Shown here piece after piece: positions 1 to 10,843 of a stretch of 64,000 bases of DNA (the stretch's first letter is position 1; each line of letters starts with the position of its first letter). Made by a program: the position numbers and the translations under genes. The notes under the pieces are model-generated. The model worked only from the letters and a program-made list of their open reading frames with translations. It searched no databases and was not told the origin of the DNA. The stretch comes from Rhodeus uyekii. Lineage: Eukaryota; Chordata; Actinopteri; Cypriniformes; Acheilognathidae. The stretch is taken from NCBI GenBank assembly GCA_037043235.1, contig JAWRVZ010000318.1, positions 186,001-250,000 of the forward strand, given 5' to 3'.

Positions 1-123
1 CATCACCTAATATGCTTAATTGGTAGTAGGCTTTCCAGCCTATACAGCTTTTAGTAAGACAACATGCATAACGAGGATGATGTAGTCAAAATACTCATTT
101 GCCTAATAATTCTGCACTCCCTG
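1..123. mobile_element. Tc1/mariner terminal fragment
   Basis: Ends in ...TTGCCTAATAATTCTGCACT..CCTG followed by TA. This terminal word recurs at 18281 and 18460 and, inverted, at 35728, where it forms Tc1-like ends. The left part is cut by the window edge. No coding sequence is visible. Confidence 0.6.
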
Positions 124-183
124 TATAAAGTCTATTAATATATTAACTAATGTTTATAAACTATTAACTAACTATAAACTAAT

Positions 184-1025
184 TAGGGCTGTAACGATAC
201 GGCAGGTGGCGAATACGAATACGTATCACGATACAGGGTTACGAATATGAATACTTATTCACGAATACACACTTCATGAAAAGAAAAAGAAAAACATTAT
301 TTTACCATCACTTTAATGACTTTACCAGTTCATACTGAGTTCAAAGATGCATCCAGGTACAAACAACAATATTATACACTAGGCAGTTCACAGCACTGTC
401 ACACAGCTTACAATACAAAGCCTCCCTGGCATTTAAAACAAAATATTTAACTTAATTAGTATTAAGTAACTTTGGAAAGGAAAAAGGTCCGACATGGTGG
501 CGGGAATATATGCTAGACTGCACTACGGCTTGTCGCTACTTCAATGCATACGATAATTTATATTAAATGCAGTAGCGTTATGAATTGAGCTGATTTCCTC
601 ATACTAGGAAGATATAATCAAGATTTGAATCAGCCCAAGTAAAAATGGCAATTTCTTATAATTATTTTAATGAATTTGCCAGATGTCGTAACCTCTGCCG
701 AACAATACCACCCTTTCATACTCGCGAGCAGAGTTACCTCCCTTCCATACTCGCCCAGCAGTGACTCGCCAGCCACTGCGCATGTCACTATGAGCGATCG
801 TTTCCGTTTTAGTCAGTGTTTACTTCCCGAACGTCTGCACTGAAAAGCGTGCCGATTTAATCATGCTTTTGGAAGAAATTTCGTTTTTTATGCCTACCGG
901 ACCATAAGTTGAAGTTCAGGTTGTATTCGCCAATATTCGGTTCATAGCCTCGCGAATACGATACGTATTCGCCAGAAGAGAAATATTCGGTGCACCGAAT
1001 ATTCGATTGTATCGTTACAGCTCTA
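184..1025. mobile_element. Non-autonomous hAT element with exact 8-bp target duplication
   Basis: The left end reads TAGGGCTGTAACGATAC and the right end is its near-perfect inverse, GTATCGTTACAGCTCTA. The flanking 8 bp AAACTAAT are identical at 176-183 and 1026-1033, the target-site size of hAT transposons. Subterminal regions repeat 'gaatacg' words. No transposase is recognised in the 842 bp. Confidence 0.9.
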
Positions 1026-1034
1026 AAACTAATA

Positions 1035-1514
1035 CAGTGGAATACGGTTATGTCGACGGCCTCGGGGGTTGCAAAAAAGCGTCGATATAACCGATTATCG
1101 AGATAATCAACAGCCAATATGGCGATTTACAAAAAGTTACATACACTGTATATGTTTGCTAACAACAAAAGGCATATGTGCACCAAATAACAGCAGAGAT
1201 TTACCAGTATACAATAAAAAACACCTTCAATTCTCGATACAAACCTTTAATTATATTCTCCAACATTGCAAACACAATTTTGCTCACAGCGTAAACAGTC
1301 ATAACATATTCGTGAGGTCACAATGCTGTACTAGATTGCATACTTTCTTGCATTCTGCCTGTCTAATGTGCTTTCTCAACAAGACGACATAAAAGAATCG
1401 ACATCACCCATAAGAAAATGCTATGACAAATAGGGAGTTCGGCGGTTCCGCTTCAAAAACGTTGACATTAGGATTGGCGAGTTAACCATGAGTCGAGATA
1501 AGTGAACTCCACTG
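1035..1514 (-). mobile_element. Pogo-like family A MITE, complete 480 bp
   Basis: Bounded by TA at 1033-1034 and 1515-1516. In its own orientation (minus) it starts CAGTGGAGTTCACTTATCTC and ends CATAACCG..TTCCACTG. It shares ends and internal sequence with copies at 4047, 17220, 25078, 28391, 32678, 48279 and 60147. Family A is assigned to the pogo/Tigger group from the TA target, the CAGT start and the transposase tail seen in the copy at 32678. Confidence 0.85.
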
Positions 1515-1589
1515 TAGTTTGCAAATGACTTGTAAAATACTTTAATTACTGTATACTTATTTTAAAGTAATACCATACACATTTACACT

Positions 1590-1880
1590 ACAGTACCATT
1601 CAAATGCTTTGGTTCTTCTTTCAACAAGTCCTGAAAAAAATGGTTTACACGGTTTACACAAAAATATTAAACACAGCTGGGGGGGGTTTATTTTTTTAAA
1701 GAAATGTTTCTTGAGCAGATTAGAATAATATTAGAATAACTTCCGAAGGATCATGTGACATTGAAGACTGGAGTAATGGCTGCTGAAAATTTAGCCATTA
1801 CAGGAACAAATAGCATTTTAAAATGTAACCCTATTATAGTCATTTTACTATAACTGTTCTGGATCATTTATGTAATGTTT
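1590..1880. repeat. Dispersed repeat of cypriniform type
   Basis: Contains 'gaaggatcatgtgacattga' and 'gactggagtaatggctgctg', words I know from an abundant interspersed repeat of carp and zebrafish. Exact ends cannot be set from a single copy. It is one of the better clues to the taxon. Confidence 0.6.
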
Positions 1881-1899
1881 AATATTTGTTAATACCCGT

Positions 1900-2725
1900 T
1901 CAAGACCAGCGTGAAGTTGGCCCCCCACCCAAGGCAAAATTAAAGCAAAATAGTCTTGTTTGTTTGTGCTCCGTTTGAGCTGAAAAGTTTTTTGTTTGTG
2001 CTGTTTTGGCTTTTTAGATATTAAAAGAATTATAGGTCAATCTAGGTCACTCAGCCCCCCCCCCTGCTCCAAATTCAGCCAAAATGGTCTCGTTCGTTCG
2101 TGCTGGTTTGTGCTGCTAAAAGTTTTGTTTGTACCGTTTCGGTTTTCAAAATATTAAACACGTCATCAGACCCCCAACATGCTCCAAATTCAGCCAAAAC
2201 AGTCTCGTTCGTTTGTGCTTTGTGCTGCTAAAAGGTTTGTTTGTGCTGTTTTGGTTTATTAAATATTAAACATTGTATTATGGCCGATGACTTCGTCAGC
2301 CCCGTCTGCTCCAAATTCAACAAAAACGGTCTTGTTCATTTGTGCTTCGTTTATGCCAGTGAAAGCTTTGTTCGTGCGGTTTTGTTTTTTTATAATATTA
2401 AACATTTTATTATGGGCGATGATGTCATCAGCCCCATCTGCTCCAAATTCAACAAAAACGTTCGTTCTCGTTCGTTCGTGCCAGTGTTTTTTAATGTTGA
2501 ACATTATAGGTGGGTTATAAATCCTGGTATTAAAATACTAAGAGTAAAATAGATAATTTATCTGATCACAAACTTATGATTCATGAGCAGTGACTATTTT
2601 ATTTCTGGTTTGCCATTTGTTCAATCTCTCGCATATTTTATGTTAGTAAAGTCTTTCATTTGTGAATGAAACTTTTTGTTAGGAACTTTCATTTGTGCGG
2701 TTTCGGTTTTTATAATATTTGGTCT
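1900..2725 (+). repeat. Tandem repeat with ~115-132 bp unit
   Basis: The word TGCTCCAAATTCA recurs at 2065, 2180, 2307 and 2439 (spacings 115, 127, 132). Each unit follows it with a CGTTCGTTTGTGCT-type block and an AATATTAAACATT.TATTATGG block. More diverged partial units lie at about 1930 and 2670-2725. Open frames at 2241-2552 on both strands reflect the repeat, not genes. Confidence 0.85.
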
Positions 2726-3046
2726 AAGGTCACTCAGTAGGAGTCGAGGTAAAATCCATACATTCACTTTTAATCACATTCACTAAACTGTTATTTATTC
2801 ACCGTGCACTTTCAGGTTTTAACGGACACAGCGATGTGTGGAATGTAACAAACTCTAAGTGTAAGTGTTTTTACTTTGTACTCTATGTTCTATGTTCTTA
2901 CGTGAATAACAGTAGTAATAGTAACACTGGTCAAAAATGCACCAATAAGCATATAAACATAAACAGTACCAGTCAAAACTTAGAAAACATTATGATTTTC
3001 TATGTGGATATCTAGTAAAGTGTAATTTATTCCTGTGATTACAGCT
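2726..3046. other. Intronic sequence, nothing recognised
   Basis: AT-rich sequence between the tandem repeat and the solo LTR. I see no exon, RNA gene or terminal repeat. Confidence 0.6.
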
Positions 3047-3051
3047 GAACC

Positions 3052-3651
3052 TGTCAGGATCCTGCCCTGACATACTTGTCTGTTTTGTATTTGTTTAATG
3101 TTTGCCTGTTTGTTTTGTGCTTGAGCACATGGCTTTGTCTTTTTTCATGTTTGCCATGTGGTCCTCTTGTCCCACCACCTCGGTTCCAGTTACCACACCC
3201 CCTTGTTTAGTCCTCGTTTGTTTGAGTCTGTTCACCTTTCCCTCATGTGCTCTGCTCCCTTTATATTGTGCTTGGTTCACTCATGTCTTTGCTGGTTCAT
3301 CTTTTTATTTGCTCTTGTGTTGTTTCTCTTGTCTTGAGTGTTGTCTATAGTTGGTTCCTGCCTCCTGTTTCACCCTGGCTATAGACACTCCTGGTCTGGC
3401 AGCTAGTCTGGTGCAAAGTCATCGCATCCCCAAGTGGCAAGCCTCTGGTTTCCTGATCCCACTGCCAGATCTCCACCATTGGCCCGAGAGTCATCTATTT
3501 TAAGTCCTGACCAGCCAGCGCTCCTATTGTGTGCCCTGCCTAACTGTTTTCATGTTCACTGCTGTTTGCCCTGTCACTATCCTGTAAAAAATCATATCAC
3601 TCATCACTCATATCTGCGATTGGGTCCTCCCTTATCCAGAAAACCCTTACA
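3052..3651 (+). mobile_element. Solo LTR, 600 bp, 5-bp target duplication
   Basis: Starts TGTCAGGATCCTG and ends CCCTTACA, giving the TG...CA ends of an LTR. The 5 bp GAACC flank it exactly on both sides (3047-3051 and 3652-3656). No internal retroelement region is present, so it is a solo LTR left by recombination. The superfamily (probably Ty3/gypsy) is inferred from LTR length and target size only. Confidence 0.8.
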
Positions 3652-3656
3652 GAACC

Positions 3657-3872
3657 CTTCATAAATCATTCAGAAATGATATGATATATGATTGAAAAGA
3701 CCACGTTTGATGATTTATCACATGTGTCCAGATGCCAGGTTTCAAAATTTTGTATTCCCTTTTTTGTGTTTTAGAGAACTTGTTTTTGTATTTTTCTGTT
3801 TCAGGCATGAATTCAATCCATTTCTGAAATGGAACTTCAAGATCAAGAGTCCAGTAATCTTTTGGTCTAGGG
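3657..3872. other. Short unassigned intronic stretch
   Basis: About 215 bp between the solo LTR and a hAT end. No feature recognised. Confidence 0.5.
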
Positions 3873-4046
3873 CAGTGGTCCCCAACCTTTTTTGTGCCGC
3901 GGACCGGTAAACGTGTGATAATTTTGCCGCGGACCGTTGCCCGCTCGAGATTGTTGACGGGGGGGGGGGGGGGGAGCGAGATGGATGATGGGGGGGGGGG
4001 GGGGGGGGGGGGTTGTGCGAGCGCAAGCGAGACTGTTCAAACGGAA
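3873..4046 (+). mobile_element. hAT 5' end fragment with poly-G tracts
   Basis: Starts CAGTGGTCCCCAACCTTTTT and continues with 'gccgcggaccgg', a hAT terminal sequence common in vertebrates. It carries G runs at 3959-3974 and 3990-4012 and is cut off by the family A copy at 4047. The matching 3' end is not seen. Confidence 0.65.
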
Positions 4047-4682
4047 CAAATGGAGTTCACTTGTCTCGACTCATGGTTAACTTGCCAATCCTATCATGTC
4101 AACGTTTTTGAAGTGGAACCGCCAAACTCCCTATTTGTCGATATTTTAATATCTGACAGCTGGCGCTGATAGGCTGTCTGACCTGTCAATCATGCAAGAA
4201 GACTTGATTGGCTGTGCTGCAATGAGAGCGGGCTCTTCTAATCTCATCCGACACGCTTCTTACAGGGACGAGCTGCCGCACAGTGCAGCGGGAGAGACTG
4301 CTTTTTCTTTTTCTTCTAATTCTGACTTGTGTTTGTTTTCTTATTGTGTGAATTTCGCGCACAAGCACTGTGTACCGAGCCTGAACAGTTATGGATAATT
4401 GACTAAATTAAATTCAAATGTGATCTTACACAAAAAAGTTAATCAATCTACGGGTGAGGGTTATGCCAATGTTTTTTTACACAAAACCAAAAACCCGCTG
4501 GTTTGCCAATTATTTGCTTCTGCGGGTTATATGTGGGAAAATCAATGCTAATATATGTAATATGGGTTAAGATGGGTTATGTGGGAAAATTGGTAATATA
4601 TGTTATATGGGTTATCTCGATAAACTGTTATCCCAATGCTTTTTTGCAACCCCGAGGCCGGCGACATAACCGAACTTCCCTG
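4047..4682 (+). mobile_element. Pogo-like family A copy (long-form interior)
   Basis: The left end is mutated (caaatggagttcac for cagtggagttcac) and the right end reads cataaccgaacttccctg. The interior matches 28391-28780 and 60770-61178, including 'gagcgggctct', 'agccgctgcacag'-like and 'tacacaaaacc' blocks. This interior differs from the 720-bp form at 32678, so family A has at least two interiors. Confidence 0.75.
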
Positions 4683-4765
4683 TTTTTAATAAACCAAAAC
4701 TGCACAAACTAAACTTTTAGCTTTTGATGACGTCATTAGCAATAATAAAATGTTTAATATTATTT
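4683..4765 (-). repeat. Inverted unit of the 1900-2725 tandem repeat
   Basis: The reverse complement contains AATATTAAACATTTTATTAT, 'atgacgtcatca' and 'gtgcagttttggtttatta', matching the tandem repeat at 2230-2310. It sits directly against the A run that precedes the L2 fragment. Confidence 0.7.
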
Positions 4766-4783
4766 AAAAAAAAAAAAAAAAAA

Positions 4784-5536
4784 CTTTCACCGTGGGTGTG
4801 TATAAAGCCACTGAGAGAGTTTCTCTCTTTGTCTGGCATCGTCAAGTTCGCAGACGACACTACGGTGATCGGTCTCATCAGCAACAACGATGAGACTGCC
4901 TACAGGGAAGAGATCCAGCACCTGTCCACATGGTGCAACGAAAATAACCTGCTCCTCAACACCACCAAAATGAAGGAGCTCATCGTGGACTTCAGGAAAG
5001 AGTCACAAGGCACACACAACACCATCCACATCAATGGAATGGCCATTGAGCGTGTCTCCAGCTTCAAGTTCCTGGGGATCCACATCTCGGCTGACATGAC
5101 CTGGACAACCAACACCTCCAGCCTGGTCAAAAAGGCTCACCAGCGCCTCTTCTTCCTGAGGACACTGAGGAAGAATCAGCTCTCCTCGGCTATCCTGGTG
5201 AACTTCTACCGCTGCGCAATAGAAAGCATCCTGACGAACTGTGTCACAGTATGGTATGGGTGCTGTTCTGTCGCGGAGCGCAAGGCACTGCAGCGGGTGG
5301 TGAAAACTGCCCAACGCATCACAGGGACTCCACTTCCTGCCATCGAGCACGTCCAGAGGAAACGCTGTCTGCGTCGAGCTCGCAGCATCCTCAAGGACTC
5401 CTCTCACCCAGCCCACAGACTGTTCTCCCTCCTTCCCTCCGGCAGGCGTTTCAGGTGCCTCCGGACCAGAACCAGCAGACTAAAGAACAGTTTCTTCCCC
5501 AGAGCTGTCTCTTTACTGAACTCTAACCCTTGCTGA
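4784..5536 (+). pseudogene. L2-clade reverse transcriptase, C-terminal part
   Basis: An open frame of about 250 residues without a genuine start, truncated at the 5' side next to a run of A. The catalytic FADD box is at 4847-4858, followed by IVDFRK, FLGIHIS, LRTLRKNQL and SLLPSGRRF blocks typical of L2/CR1 C-termini, ending ...LLNSNPC stop. The endonuclease and upstream reverse-transcriptase motifs are absent, so it cannot act alone. The uninterrupted frame suggests a fairly young copy. Confidence 0.9.
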
Positions 5537-6980
5537 CCCCACTCCTCTCTCACCCCCACCCCCACCATTCCACTCCCCTCACAGACTCTCCTCTTACCCC
5601 CCCCCCCAACATCCCACTCCCCTCACAGACTCTCCTCTTACCCCCCCCCCCAACATCCCACTCCCCTCACAGACTCTCCTCTTACCCCCCCCCCCAACAT
5701 CCCACTCCCCTCATAGACTACTCTCCCCCCCACCATCCCACTCCCCTCACTGACTCCTCCCCCCCCACCTCCATCCCACTCCCCTCACAGAGTCTCCTCT
5801 TACCCCCACCACCATCCCACTCCCATCCAGACTCTCCTCTCACCCCCCACCATCCCACTCCCCTCATAGACTCCTCTCACCCCCCTGCCCCCCACCACTA
5901 TCCCACTCCCCTCACAGACTCTCCCCTCTCCCCCTAAACCATCATCCTACCACCCTCATAGACTCCTCTCACCCCCCACCATCCCACTCCCCTCATAGAC
6001 TCCTCTCACCCCCCTGCCCCCCACCACTATCCCACTCCCCTCACAGACTCTCCCCTCTCCCCCTAAACCATCATCCTACCACCCTCATAGACTCCTCTTA
6101 CCCCCCCACCAGCCCACTCCCCTCACAGACTGCCCTCTAACCCCCCCCACCACCCCACTCCCCTCATAGACTCTCCTCTTCCCCCTCCCCACCATCCCAC
6201 TCCCCTCATAGACTCTCCTCTTACCCCCCCCCACCATCCCACTCTCCTCATAGACTCCTCTCTCCCCCCCCCACCATCCCACTCCCCTCACAGACTCCTC
6301 TTACCACCATCCCACTCCCCTCATAGACTCTCCTCTTACCACCATCCCACTCCCATCTCCCTCACCACCATCCCACTACCCTCATAGACTATCCTCTTAC
6401 CCCCCCCCCACCATCCCACTCCCCTCACAGACTCTCCTCTTACCACCATCCCACTCTCCTCATAGACTCCTCCCCACCATTCCACTCCCCTCATAGACTC
6501 CTCTCTCCCCCACCACCATCCCACTCCCCTCACAGACTCTCCTCTTACCACCATCCCACTGCCCTCATAGACTCCTTACTCCCCCCCACCACCATCCCAC
6601 TCCCCTCACAGACTCTCCTCTTACCACCATCCCACTCTCCTCATAGACTCCTTCCCCCCATCCCACTCCCCTCATAGACTCATCTCTCCCGCACCACCAT
6701 CCCACTCCACTCATAGACTCTCCTCTTACCCCCACCACCATCCCACTCCCCTCACAGACTCTTCTCTTACCCCCCCACCACCATCCCACTCCCCTCACAG
6801 ACTCTCCTCTTACCCCCCTACCATCCCACTCCCCTCATAGACTCCTCTCTCCCCCCCACCACCATCCCACTCCCCTCACAGACTCTCCTCACCCCCCACC
6901 ACCCCACTCCCCTCACAGACTCCCCCACCACACCAGACTCCTTCACTGCCCCCCCCACTACTACCCTTATAGACTCTTCG
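5537..6980 (+). repeat. Minisatellite, ~40-bp C/T-rich unit, in the L2 3' region
   Basis: Over 30 copies of a unit close to CATCCCACTCCCCTCACAGA + CTCTCCTCTTACCCCCCCA. It begins within 10 bp of the L2 stop codon and runs to the L2 3' tail. Units differ by indels in C runs and by 'cacagac' versus 'catagac'. A block of about three units is duplicated with a 129-bp offset (5885 and 6014). Long minus-strand open frames (e.g. 6336-6798) are artefacts of the repeat. Confidence 0.95.
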
Positions 6981-7569
6981 CTCACTCTGTTACTTATTTG
7001 TGCCATTTGCACTGCCGACTGTTCATTACAGTAACAACTGTTTACAACAACTGTTTACTGCTTACAGTAACAACTGTTTACACTTGCACCTTGCACTGCT
7101 GTACTTTAGCTGGAACATGCTCATTTGCACTACCAACTGTCCATACAGTACCAACTGTTTACATTTCGCATCTCACTTATTTGCACTGTCCATGCTCATT
7201 GCACTACCTTAAATTTAATGCTCACCTTAAGCTAACAATTGTATACATCTACCTGTAAAACTGTTTATAGTTAGAGACATCTGTATATACATTTACAGCA
7301 CATATTCACCTGTAAATGCTGTTTATAGACACCTGTAATTATATTTATAGCACACACTCACCTGTTATAGTAATAACCATCTGTATATTTATATTCATTG
7401 TACATATTACCTGTAAATCCTGTACATCTCCATTTCCTGCACTTATGCAACCATTGTATATATCCTGCACTTGCTGCTATTGCACTTCTGGTTAGACCTA
7501 AACTGCATTTCGTTGCCTTGTACCTGTACTTGTGTAATGACAATAAAGTTGAATCTAATCTAATCTAAT
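6981..7569 (+). mobile_element. L2 3' untranslated tail
   Basis: Contains repeated 'aactgttta' words and ends in AATAAAGTTGAATC(TAATC)n at 7543-7569, the short tandem tail of L2 LINEs. With 4784-6980 it forms one 5'-truncated insertion of about 2.8 kb on the plus strand. Confidence 0.85.
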
Positions 7570-7570
7570 C

Positions 7571-7740
7571 ATGGGAAACTGTTTCTTTCGTGCAGCACGA
7601 TGAAACAACGCTGCTTTCAACAATACGGCTGCCGATATGAAAGCATTTTTGAATGTTTATTTTTGAATGTATATTTTTGAAAAATCCGCGATGCACTGAG
7701 GCCGCGAAACTTGAACCGCGACGTGGCGAGGGATTACAGT
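7571..7740 (+). mobile_element. Tigger-like 3' end fragment
   Basis: Ends in 'cgcgacgtggcgagggattac', the inverse of the CAGTGATCCCTCGCC end of the element at 19944-20572. The left part is lost next to the L2 tail. Confidence 0.65.
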
Positions 7741-7918
7741 ATTCATAAAGCTGTGAAATGTAGAATTTTAGACATTTTAAAAACTATATCAAATGAATTC
7801 ATAATAGATTTATGTTGTCAGAGATAATCAAGTAGTTAAATTATTTACATCTCGTATCTGCAGTTTCAACATATTTAATGTGGTGTGGAATAAAGCAACA
7901 TTCTCCCACAAGCCAATG

Positions 7919-7957
7919 AGAGAGAGAGAGGGAGAGAGATAGATAGATAGATAGATA
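7919..7957. repeat. (GA)n/(GATA)n microsatellite
   Basis: GAGAGA followed by five AGAT units, 18 bp from the donor of the exon at 7975. Confidence 0.9.
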
Positions 7958-7974
7958 TTCAATTTGTTTAGTAC

Positions 7975-8040
7975 CTGTCCTGTGTTGTAGTTGTTGACAA
8001 TGACAGCGAGGATAAAGACAGCCATGGTGCGATGTTCAGC
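7975..8040 (-). CDS. rptor: rptor internal exon (most 3' exon in window)
   Basis: Encodes 22 residues, AEHRTMAVFILAV... to ...NNYNTGQ, matching raptor within its helical-repeat solenoid (about human 529-550). The acceptor CAG is at 8043-8041 and the donor GT begins at 7974; both boundaries fall between codons (phase 0). Raptor is the scaffold of mTORC1 and presents TOS-motif substrates to mTOR in the cytosol and on lysosomes. The next downstream exon should begin near EACLQGN and is not found between 1 and 7974. Boundaries come from splice sites and known protein continuity, not transcript data. Confidence 0.95.
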
Positions 8041-8278
8041 CTGGATAAAGAATTGTGAGTCAACAACAAAGTCAAAATGTCTAAGGTAATCTAATTAATA
8101 TCTAATTAATAGTACAATTTTCACTGCTAGTCCGTGACTTCCTGTGCCAAAAGTGAACCAAATTCTAAACAAAGCATAGTTTAAACTGCAAATATGGCAT
8201 AGCAGATTAAGTAAATGAAACAGATTTTGTTTTGAACAAAAGTGGAAAATGATTCAGTACCATCTATATGATACTTAC

Positions 8279-8353
8279 AGGCATATACGGGTCAGCCAGC
8301 ACTGACAGGAAGTACTTGTGTCCATTATCTTTTACAAGGTCAGCTTGGCATGA
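8279..8353 (-). CDS. rptor: rptor internal exon
   Basis: Encodes 25 residues, SCQADLVKDNGHKYF... to ...LADPYMP, nearly identical to raptor about human 504-528. The acceptor TAG precedes 8353 and the donor GTAAGTAT follows 8279, both phase 0. The intron to the next exon is only 238 bp and holds no transposon, in contrast to the other introns here. It joins in frame to the exon at 7975-8040. Confidence 0.95.
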
Positions 8354-9224
8354 CTACAGAACAATGAAAAAGGGAGAGAAAAGCAGGAGGGAGAGTAGGC
8401 GAGTGTAAAAGAGAAGGAATTGAAGAAGTGACAAAAAATAAACAAACACCATTACTGACTACTGACAATTTCTTGCAATTTTGCTGCCCTATACAAACTT
8501 CTTACATCTGAGTTCTCAAAATAAAACTCTTACATACTCATCTAAAGAAAACTGAAGAGCAACCATTAGACAATTAACTGATATTGCAATGACATAATAA
8601 AAGAAAAGTTATCTGTCCCATCTTAACAGAACGTGTATTGGAGGACAGTGTGGGCAAGACGGAAAGGGCAAGTTTAAATATCGACTGCTGGAGAAGTACA
8701 TGTGCTGCAGTGAACAGACCAATTACACAATGATCATTCTATACAATATAAACAAATCTGTATATATATGAACAGTAAAAGTTCATGTAAAAACATTTAC
8801 ATTGTAATAAATAAATAAAATACTTTCTTAAATAAAAATGTATCATGGTTTCTACAAAAACTCATCTTTGCCATCGCAAGAATAAAATGTTGGCAGCATC
8901 ATTTGTAAATTTAAAATGTATGTAATGCATTGGAGTGTGTTTTGCTGCAGGCTCAGTGAGGGATATGCATGAATGATCATCAATCTCGGCAGGTGTCTTA
9001 ACCACTGCTGTCAAAGACAGATGGCAAACTGCTTTCACTTCCACTGCCCTTTCCAATGCCATTCTCCAATGTACAAAAATACATTTGAATGTTATTAAAA
9101 AATATATTAAAATAAATTAGATTAAAAAAGTAACATGTAATGATTAATCCTTCAATTGACCAGGGATGTGGATTAAAAAAAAGAAGATCTTTCTTGATTT
9201 CATGCTAGTTTTTGTTTTAGAATT

Positions 9225-9236
<12 letters not shown>
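8354..9236. other. Intronic sequence, nothing recognised
   Basis: AT-rich intron between rptor exons. No exon, terminal repeat or RNA gene seen. Confidence 0.6.
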
Positions 9237-9255
<19 letters not shown>

Positions 9256-9257
9256 CA

Positions 9258-9665
9258 CAGTAATACCTCGGTTTACGAGTGACTTAGTATACGTCAAGGT
9301 AAAGTATTTTTCTGCACTAATACATTCACTCATTTTCACTTGAATCCGGGTTTTGTCTTTCCCCGCTCCCACCTCCTCTCATCTCTTCCACACACGCTGC
9401 TCAAAGCTGAAGTGCATTACAGTAAATTGTCAAGTATTTTTAGAGTTTAATTGTAAATTATTAATTAGTATTTATATGAGATCTTAATGGTTATAATTTT
9501 AACTTTAATTAATAGGGAAAAAAAAAAAAATTAAAATGGGCATTTATGGTCGTGTGGAACAAATCAATTGATTTTTAGTGCATTCTTATGGGGAAAATTG
9601 TTCGAGCATTTTGGTTTACGAGCTCGCTCTTGGAACGAATTAAACTCATAAACCGAGGTATTACC

Positions 9666-9666
<1 letters not shown>
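9258..9666. mobile_element. Pogo-like family B MITE, 409 bp
   Basis: Starts CAGTAATACCTCGGTTTACG and ends in the inverse, TAAACCGAGGTATTACCG, followed by TA. It is flanked left by (TA)n (9237-9257) and right by (TA)n(CA)n (9667-9765). Related copies end at 53637 and 55458. No coding sequence. Confidence 0.85.
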
Positions 9667-9752
<86 letters not shown>

Positions 9753-9765
9753 TACACACACACAT
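9667..9765. repeat. (TA)n(CA)n microsatellite
   Basis: About 60 bp of TA followed by CA repeats, immediately beside the MITE. Confidence 0.95.
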
Positions 9766-10395
9766 AACAATTATAAAATAGTAGCAATTATAAAACAGTT
9801 AAATTCCAAAAATTAATTCACATTCTAGTGAACAATTCATCACTGCATGTTATTCCAAAAAAAAGTTGGAGTTGAAGTTTCTTCCTCTGAAATGACTGCA
9901 CACTAAATGTTAGCCAACAGTTAAATATCTACTTGGACATTAAACAAACGCATATTTTTTTGTCCCAAAAACTGAGGGCATGAGGAACAACCCAACGGAG
10001 ATAAAAATCAACAACACTGTAAAAAGATAATAAACAGAACACTCTCATATAATAGCACTAACGAATATGGTCTAAAATAGAAATCTGTTTAAATTTAAAC
10101 AATACATATTTATAAAACTCTTAAGTTTACAAATTCAATTTTTTCTTTTCTTAATAAAATTTTGTCATGTTAAAATACTAGGTCTATTAAATTAATAGGT
10201 CTATTGTGAAACAAGTAATATGTCTACTGCAATATTGTTTTTGTTGTTGTTTTGTTATCAAATTGGAGCATCACATTTGATAACTTCAATACAAAAACGT
10301 TTTAGCCGGTCATTAGTATCTAAATGTTAATTGTTCTTGGAATTATGTGAAATTCTAGTAATAGCAATAGCTAAAATGCCAATAGGTTTACATAC
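9766..10395. other. Intronic sequence, nothing recognised
   Basis: AT-rich. No support for a further feature. Confidence 0.6.
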
Positions 10396-10506
10396 ACTAT
10401 CTACAGCCAAGATCTTTGCCCAGATGAAGACCAAAAGAGGCCTTAGCTCTCTCGCTGAACTCTGCAACAGTTTCAATACGTACGGAAAAATCCCCACTGA
10501 AAGAGC
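10396..10506 (-). CDS. rptor: rptor internal exon
   Basis: Encodes 37 residues from ALSVGIFPYVLKLLQ to WAKILAVDS, a highly conserved raptor solenoid stretch (about human 467-503). The acceptor is TTCTCTGCAG and the donor GTATG; both ends are phase 0. Of two possible GT donors at the 3' end, only the second keeps the reading frame into SCQADLVK. An alternative donor two bases earlier would create an early stop. Confidence 0.95.
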
Positions 10507-10843
10507 CTGCAGAGAAAAAAAACATAGAATGAGTGAGTGAAAGAGATAGAGTGAGAGAGATATATTAGAGGACAACGTTGATTTAAGGGAGCTATGCAGG
10601 TGCAAAAAACGCAAGCAATTGATTTATTTAGATTTCTTTCGTTCACGGGTTTCATGTATTCAGAATATCATTCTTTGATTGTGTATGTGAATTATATCAA
10701 ACCCTGGCTGGTACAGAACTATATTATCATTCCAATTCTACATGACGAAGCTTCATTCCTGGAGGCTCAACCCTGAAGAGTTGAGCTCCAACCCAGATAA
10801 AAACTCACCTGGCTGTAGCTTTCTAGTAATCTTAAAAACATTG

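Noticed and set aside
2259..2552. Overlapping open frames on both strands
   Set aside because: They fall on the ~125-bp tandem repeat, and the peptide repeats with the unit.
5560..7012. Long minus-strand open frames rich in RGVGWWGG-like repeats
   Set aside because: They are the translation of the C-rich minisatellite on the other strand; the period and indels explain them.
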